The position numbers were made by a program, and so were the translations under genes. The notes beneath the pieces are model-generated. The model made no database searches. It saw only the letters and a program-made list of their open reading frames with translations, and had not been told where the DNA came from. A stretch of 9,412 nucleotides of DNA from Candidatus Rokuibacteriota bacterium (GTDB lineage: Bacteria; Methylomirabilota; Methylomirabilia; Rokubacteriales; CSP1-6): NCBI GenBank assembly GCA_016206385.1, contig JACQRS010000357.1:1-9412 (forward strand), in the 5' to 3' direction. Position 1 is the stretch's first letter. Each line of letters starts with the position of its first letter. Positions 5,635 to 9,412 of the stretch are shown one piece after another.

Positions 5635-5641
5635 CAGCCCT

Positions 5642-5670
5642 TTGTATTCGCAGGGTGCCTCCGGTATCAT
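5642..5670 (+). promoter_or_regulatory. Probable promoter of the thiolase operon, giving a leaderless mRNA
   Basis: TTGTAT (5642-5647), a 17-base spacer and TATCAT (5665-5670; five of six matches to TATAAT). Transcription would begin about seven bases on, at 5677-5678, exactly at the ATG of the thiolase. No Shine-Dalgarno sequence precedes that ATG, which agrees with a leaderless start. An ATG at 5669 overlaps the -10 box and is less likely. Confidence 0.45.
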
Positions 5671-5677
5671 GGCGGCG

Positions 5678-6832
5678 ATGCGACGGGTTGCCGTGATCGG
5701 GGTCGGTGTAACCCCCTTTGGCAAGCACGACCGGTCCTCTGGGGAGCTCTTCGCCGAGGCGGCAGCCGAGGCCCTGGCTGACGCCGATCTCTCTCCGGGA
5801 GCGGTCCAGGCCCTCTACTACGGCAACGTCGTCGGGGGCGAGGCGGAGCGACAGCTCCACATGGGGCCTCAGGCCGCTTCGATCCTCGGGATCCCGTGGG
5901 TTCCGACAACGCGCTTCGAGACCGCCTGCGCGACGAGCCATGCCGCCTTCAGGCATGCCGTCATGGAGGTGGCCTCCGGCGTGTCCGACGTGGTGCTGGT
6001 GGGCGGCGCCGAGCGGGTGCTGAACCTGCCCACCGACGAGGCGACGGAGTATTTCGCGTATGCCTCGGACGCCACCTTCGAGCAGCCCGCCGGGCTCACC
6101 TTCCCCGGCGTGTTCGCCCTCATCGCCCGGGCTCTCATGGCCAAGGACGGCACCACGGAAGAGCAGATGGCGCACGTGGCGGTGAAGAACCATCGCCACG
6201 GCGCGCTGAACCCCAAGGCCCAGTTCCGGAAGGAGATCACGCTCGAGGAGGTGCTCGCCAGCCCCAAGATCGCTGACCCGCTGAAGCTCTACGACTGCTG
6301 CCCGTTCACCGATGGGGGCGCGGCGGTGGTGGTTGTGACGGAAGAGCTCGCCCGCCGGAGCCGCCGGCCGGTCTGGGTCCTCGCCTCTGCCGCCGCCTCG
6401 GACTCCATGTGCCTCCACGACAAAAAGGACCTCACGCGGGCGCTCGCGACCGAGCGCGCCGCCCAGTCAGCCTACCGACAAGCGGGGCTCGCGTCCGAGG
6501 ACGTGGACGTGGTGGAGCTCCACGATTGCTTCACGATCGCCGAGATCCTGGCCACCGAAGGGCTCGGCTTCTTCGAGCCCGGCGCTGGCGGCATCGCGGC
6601 CGAGAAGGGATGGACCACCCTCGGCGGCAAGCTTCCCGTCAACCCCTCGGGCGGGTTGAAGGCCAAGGGCCATCCTATCGGCGCGACCGGCGCGGCCCAG
6701 ATCGCCGAAATCGTGACCCAGTTGCGCGGCGAGGCCGGGCTCCGTCAGGTCGAGGGCGCCCGCGTCGGCCTGGTGCACACCCTCGGAGGGAACACCGCGA
6801 CAGTTCTGGTGAGCCTGTTCGGCCTTGAGTAG
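5678..6832 (+). CDS. Thiolase-family protein (SCP-x / acetyl-CoA acetyltransferase type)
   Basis: The 384-residue cytosolic thiolase-fold enzyme would act on acyl-CoA, in C-C bond cleavage or formation. Seen in order: N-terminal VAVIGVGVTPFGKHD, the nucleophile region ETACATSHAA with Cys84, LVGGAERV (107-114), DGGAAVVV (212-219), the HDCF motif (282-285), NPSGG (322-326) and GHPIGATG with His332. The second cysteine near the C-terminus of classical degradative thiolases is not seen; that position reads VHTLGGN (366-372). This is the SCP-x-like branch that works with a separate Zn-ribbon/OB-fold protein, and that partner gene directly follows, overlapping the stop by eight bases. In archaea the pair belongs to mevalonate synthesis and in actinobacteria related pairs act in sterol side-chain breakdown; neither is shown here. 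Start at the ATG at 5678 is favoured by the promoter position; ATG 5669 is the alternative. Confidence 0.9.
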   Translation: MRRVAVIGVGVTPFGKHDRSSGELFAEAAAEALADADLSPGAVQALYYGNVVGGEAERQLHMGPQAASILGIPWVPTTRFETACATSHAAFRHAVMEVASGVSDVVLVGGAERVLNLPTDEATEYFAYASDATFEQPAGLTFPGVFALIARALMAKDGTTEEQMAHVAVKNHRHGALNPKAQFRKEITLEEVLASPKIADPLKLYDCCPFTDGGAAVVVVTEELARRSRRPVWVLASAAASDSMCLHDKKDLTRALATERAAQSAYRQAGLASEDVDVVELHDCFTIAEILATEGLGFFEPGAGGIAAEKGWTTLGGKLPVNPSGGLKAKGHPIGATGAAQIAEIVTQLRGEAGLRQVEGARVGLVHTLGGNTATVLVSLFGLE

Positions 6833-7211
6833 CCCCACCAGGGTGATTACGCTTCAGACCTTTTTCGAGGAGGCGCGCGCTGGGCGGCTGACCGGCATCC
6901 GCTGCCAGCGCTGCGCGGAGCTGGCGATCCCGCCGAAGGAGTTCTGCCCGTCCTGTCACCAGCGCGCGTGGGAGCTGGTGCCGCTCGCCGGCCACGGGAC
7001 GATCTCAAGCTTCACGGTGATCCGCGTACCACCCCGGGGCCGCGCCCCCGAGGCGCCCTACGCCGTCGCCGTGGTCAGGCTGGCCGAAGGCGTCTCCCTG
7101 CTCGGCCGGATCGTTGACATCCCGGTTGACGAGCTCAGGATCGGGCTCCCCGTGAAGTTCCGCCCGCTGGTCAACGAAGACCAGACCGTGGTCGGCTTCG
7201 GTCCCGCCTGA
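6825..7211 (+). CDS. Zn-ribbon / OB-fold (DUF35) partner of the thiolase
   Basis: The 128-residue protein belongs to the DUF35 family, which binds acyl-CoA and partners with SCP-x-like thiolases and aldolases. The N-terminal helix (TLQTFFEEARAGRLTG) leads into a four-cysteine rubredoxin-like zinc ribbon, CQRC (Cys27, Cys30) and CPSC (Cys41, Cys44), all present. The OB-fold follows from about residue 52 (HGTISSFTVIRVPP) to the end (VGFGPA). Length matches the family. The TTG at 6825 overlaps the thiolase stop, consistent with translational coupling. A GTG at 6843 would remove six residues without touching the domain; neither has a clear ribosome site. The tight coupling is the best evidence that the two products form one complex, as known for archaeal thiolase/HMG-CoA synthase/DUF35 assemblies. 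It is followed 36 bases later by the LLM-class oxidoreductase. Confidence 0.9.
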   Translation: MSSPTRVITLQTFFEEARAGRLTGIRCQRCAELAIPPKEFCPSCHQRAWELVPLAGHGTISSFTVIRVPPRGRAPEAPYAVAVVRLAEGVSLLGRIVDIPVDELRIGLPVKFRPLVNEDQTVVGFGPA

Positions 7212-7247
7212 TCCCACCTCCCGCTCCGGTGTCGAGGGGGTCGTGCC

Positions 7248-8189
7248 ATGAAGTTCGGCGTCTTTCTTCCGATCTCGGGCAGGGCGGCCAGCGCGGTTCT
7301 GATGGACGCGGCCCGCGGGGCCGAGGCCTTGGGCTACGATTCGGTCTGGGCCGCTGACCGCATCGTCACCCCGTGGGAGATCAACACGCCGTACCCGTAT
7401 AGCGCCGACCAGCGCTTCATCGTCCCCGCCGATCGCCCCTTTCTCGAGCCCCTCACCTGCCTGGCTTTCCTCGCGGGCTGCACCGAAACGGTCCTGCTCG
7501 GGATGAGCGTCCTCGTCCTCCCCTATCGCCATCCGCTCCACTGGGCCAAGATCGCCACGACCATCGACCACCTCTCGCGGGGACGCCTGATCCTGGGGGT
7601 GGGGGTCGGCTGGATGGCCGAGGAGTTCGACGCGCTCGGGGTTCCCTTCAAGGAGCGCGGATCCCTCGCCGACGAGCAGCTCGAGGTCGTCAACCGGCTC
7701 TGGGAAAACGAGAGGCCCCGCTTTGACGGACGCCACTACCGCTTCCCGGAGGTGGGCTTTTCCCCCAAGCCCTTCCAGAGGCCGCGCATCCCGATCTGGG
7801 TCGGCGGCGAGGGGGTCCGGGCTCAGCGCCGGGCTGCGGCCTACGGCGATGCGTGGTTTCCGTACTTCGTGAGAATCACCCCCCGCGAGCTGGCGGCGCG
7901 GTTTGACAACCTGAGGCGATGGGCCGCCGAGGCGGGGAGAGATCCCGATCGGATCGGCCTGGCGTGCTGTCTGCCCATCGAGCTCAGCCGGGAGCCGGTG
8001 GCTCAGGAGGAGGATCGCCTGGCCGGCACCCCGGAGCAGCTCCTCCATGCGCTGAGGCGGTACCAGCGGATCGGTGTCCAGCACATCGCGCTTCAGTTCA
8101 TGGTGCCCCGCTGGCCGGAGCGGCTGGAGCAGATCGACCGGTTCGCCCGCGAGGTGATGCCCGCGCTGCGCGGCTCCGCGTCCGGCTGA
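7248..8189 (+). CDS. LLM-class flavin/F420-dependent oxidoreductase
   Basis: The 313-residue TIM-barrel oxidoreductase belongs to the luciferase-like monooxygenase superfamily, apparently close to the F420-dependent (TIGR03619-like) group. Hallmarks are MKFGVFLPIS at the start, AEALGYDSVWAADR (25-38), the central block LPYRHPLHWAKIATTIDHLS (91-110) followed by GRLILGVGVGWMAEEF (112-127), and PIWVGGEG (182-189). The reduced cofactor (F420H2 or FMNH2) binds at the C-terminal barrel end; which one is used cannot be decided by eye. GAGGGGG before the ATG at 7248 is a good ribosome site. It lies 36 bases after the DUF35 gene on the same strand, so it probably belongs to the thiolase operon and acts on the same, unknown, acyl-CoA or its precursor. 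A double cysteine (AxxCC, in LACCLPIE) lies in the C-terminal half. No strong terminator follows. Confidence 0.88.
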   Translation: MKFGVFLPISGRAASAVLMDAARGAEALGYDSVWAADRIVTPWEINTPYPYSADQRFIVPADRPFLEPLTCLAFLAGCTETVLLGMSVLVLPYRHPLHWAKIATTIDHLSRGRLILGVGVGWMAEEFDALGVPFKERGSLADEQLEVVNRLWENERPRFDGRHYRFPEVGFSPKPFQRPRIPIWVGGEGVRAQRRAAAYGDAWFPYFVRITPRELAARFDNLRRWAAEAGRDPDRIGLACCLPIELSREPVAQEEDRLAGTPEQLLHALRRYQRIGVQHIALQFMVPRWPERLEQIDRFAREVMPALRGSASG

Positions 8190-8224
8190 GGCGCCGGTCC
8201 CGCCGGCCGCCGTCGCCCGGAACG

Positions 8225-8254
8225 TTGCACGGGGCGCGCGTCCCGTGCTAGGTT
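8225..8254 (+). promoter_or_regulatory. Promoter with internal dyad ahead of the NtrC-type regulator
   Basis: TTGCAC (8225-8230) and an extended -10, TGC-TAGGTT (8249-8254), lie 18 bases apart. Between them is a perfect 7-base inverted repeat, GCACGGG (8227-8233) and CCCGTGC (8242-8248), with an 8-base centre. The start of transcription would be near 8261, giving a leader of about 60 bases. A GGAGAGGGG ribosome site lies just ahead of the ATG at 8322. The dyad could be an operator; it may also partly reflect the chance symmetry of TTGCAC with GTGCTA. Confidence 0.4.
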
Positions 8255-8321
8255 CTGCCATGCGCTGGGAAGGTCGCAACAGGGTGCCTGGCCCGGTCAC
8301 GAGCGGAGAGGGGACCAGCCC

Positions 8322-9412
8322 ATGGCAGTAAGCCCACCCGAACCCGCCCGGGGAATTCGCCCGATCGTCCTCGTCGTGGACGACGACCCCGGGCTCCGGG
8401 AATCCTTCCGGTTGCTCCTGGAGGACCAGTATGACGTGTGGGATGTCCCCGACGGCCTCCAGGCCCTGGAGATCATCCGCTCCTGCCAGGTGGACCTCGT
8501 CCTCCTGGACATCCGGCTCCCCGGGATGGATGGCATCGAGGTCTTGGAGCGGATCAAGGTGCTCGAGGAGCAGGTCGAGGTCGTCCTCGTCACGGCCGTG
8601 AAGACGGTGCGCACGGCCGTGGCCGCCATGAAGCTCGGCGCCTTTGACTACCTCACGAAGCCCTTCGACGAAGAAGAGGTGCTCTCCCTGGTCCGCCGGG
8701 CGCTCGAGAAGCGGGCCCTGGAGCGCGAGGTCGCCTTCCTGCGGTCGGAGCTGGCTCGCCGGCACGATTTCGATCAGATCGTGGGCCAGCATCCCGACAT
8801 GCAGAAGCTCTATCAGGTCACCTCGCAGGTGGCCCTCACCGCCTCCACGGTCATGATCACAGGGGAGAGCGGCACCGGCAAAGAACTCATCGCCCGGGCG
8901 ATCCACCGCCAGGGGCCCCGCCGGGACAAGCCCTTTGTTGCCGTGAATCCGGCGGCCATCTCCGAGGCCCTCATGGAGTCCGAGCTGTTCGGCCACGAGA
9001 GGGGTGCCTTCACCGGGGCGCACCAGCGGAAGCTGGGAAAGTTCGAGCTGGCCCAGGGCGGCACGCTCTTCCTCGACGAGATCGCCGCCCTCAAGCCCGA
9101 CCTCCAGACCAAGCTCCTGCGGGTGCTCCAGGAGCGGGAGATCGAGCGGGTCGGCGGGACCCAGAGCATCAAAGTCGACGTCCGGATCATCGCGGCGACC
9201 AACACGGATCTCAAGAAGGCGGTGAGCACCGGGAGCTTCAGGGAGGACCTGTACTACCGGCTCAACGTGGTGCCCATCGTTGTCCCGCCGCTTCGGGAGC
9301 GACGGGAGGACATCCCGGCCCTGGTGGACCATTTCGTCCGACGGTACAACCACGAGTTCAGGAAGCACATCGCCGGGGTGTCACCGGACGCCCTGGCCGC
9401 GCTCCAGGACTA
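8322..9412 (+). CDS. NtrC-family sigma-54 response regulator (3' end outside window)
   Basis: The open frame gives 363 complete codons from the ATG at 8322 and runs off the right edge. Residues 14-125 form a receiver domain: acidic cluster Asp20-22, phospho-acceptor Asp63 in LLDIRLPG, Thr91 and Lys113 (LTKPF). A linker helix (about 125-148) leads to the AAA+ sigma-54 interaction domain: Walker A GESGTGKE (181-188), the sigma-54 contact loop GAFTGA (228-233) intact, Walker B TLFLDEI (248-254), sensor AATNTDL (291-297), and FREDLYYRLNV with PPLRERREDIP (306-332). The C-terminal DNA-binding helix-turn-helix is expected beyond the window. The protein would activate sigma-54 promoters by ATP hydrolysis when phosphorylated. 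A partner histidine kinase is not seen within the window and may lie downstream. I saw no clear -24/-12 site in this window, so its targets are unknown. Confidence 0.94.
   Translation, partial: MAVSPPEPARGIRPIVLVVDDDPGLRESFRLLLEDQYDVWDVPDGLQALEIIRSCQVDLVLLDIRLPGMDGIEVLERIKVLEEQVEVVLVTAVKTVRTAVAAMKLGAFDYLTKPFDEEEVLSLVRRALEKRALEREVAFLRSELARRHDFDQIVGQHPDMQKLYQVTSQVALTASTVMITGESGTGKELIARAIHRQGPRRDKPFVAVNPAAISEALMESELFGHERGAFTGAHQRKLGKFELAQGGTLFLDEIAALKPDLQTKLLRVLQEREIERVGGTQSIKVDVRIIAATNTDLKKAVSTGSFREDLYYRLNVVPIVVPPLRERREDIPALVDHFVRRYNHEFRKHIAGVSPDALAALQD

Noticed and set aside
5120..6418. Long open minus-strand frame continuing upstream of the helical-repeat gene
   Set aside because: It is antisense to the well-supported thiolase, shows only Arg/Gly-rich or low-complexity sequence without family motifs, and is explained by the rarity of stop codons in GC-rich DNA.
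8193..8207. GCCGG/CCGGC inverted repeat after the LLM gene as a terminator
   Set aside because: Only five base pairs with no T-tract; repeats this short are expected by chance in such GC-rich DNA.
7005..9368. Minus-strand open frame of 787 codons across the LLM and regulator genes
   Set aside because: It lies opposite three genes with clear domains and has no recognisable motif; it is a mirror effect of GC-rich codon usage.

Overview
This window is uniformly GC-rich and gene-dense, with short gaps and overlapping start/stop codons on both strands, as in a free-living bacterial chromosome. The gene mix (F420/LLM-type oxidoreductase, thiolase with a Zn-ribbon/OB-fold partner, NtrC-type sigma-54 activator, GGDEF protein, TusA) would suit an uncultivated high-GC soil or groundwater lineage such as Rokubacteria/Methylomirabilota or a deltaproteobacterial relative. 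That placement is inference from gene content only; there is no rRNA or phylogenetic marker. I found no tRNA, rRNA, CRISPR array, transposase or phage gene.

Layout. (1) 1-436, +: the 3' end of an Ldh-family (malate/lactate dehydrogenase type 2) oxidoreductase. (2) 437-512: a convergent gap with two hairpins. (3) 513-3088, -: a four-gene operon read in the order TusA-like sulfur carrier, cysteine-desulfurase-like protein, HAD phosphatase, CopD-like membrane protein, with every junction overlapping. (4) 3089-3230: a divergent promoter region with a perfect TTGACA on each strand. (5) 3231-4148, +: a membrane GGDEF protein. (6) 4166-5619, -: a strongly shortened Gfo/Idh/MocA oxidoreductase overlapping a membrane-anchored helical-repeat protein. 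(7) 5678-8189, +: thiolase, Zn-ribbon/OB-fold partner and LLM-class flavin/F420 oxidoreductase, apparently one acyl-CoA operon. (8) 8322-9412, +: the first 363 codons of an NtrC-family response regulator running off the window.

The most striking observation is in region 3. The cysteine-desulfurase-like protein keeps the fold, the mobile-loop cysteine (GSACAS, C347) and the RSGTEN segment, but the PLP-lysine motif, normally S-x-H-K-x-Y-G-P, reads S-A-N-D-L-Y-G-P. The Schiff-base lysine is Asp224 and the histidine before it is Asn223. Other cofactor-contact positions differ as well (ANPEIG for ANNEIG, DAVGAAG for DAVQAAG, YLDYGGFA for YLDNAATT). It is translated with a TusA-like protein that retains its CPxP cysteine. 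This could be a sulfur-handling module that does not use PLP in the usual way, or a repurposed scaffold. The sequence shows the substitutions; the function is unknown.

Secondary points: an oxidoreductase that keeps both ends of its family but lacks the middle; probable leaderless or near-leaderless starts on both sides of 5619-5678; and a perfect dyad between the -35 and -10 boxes of the regulator promoter.
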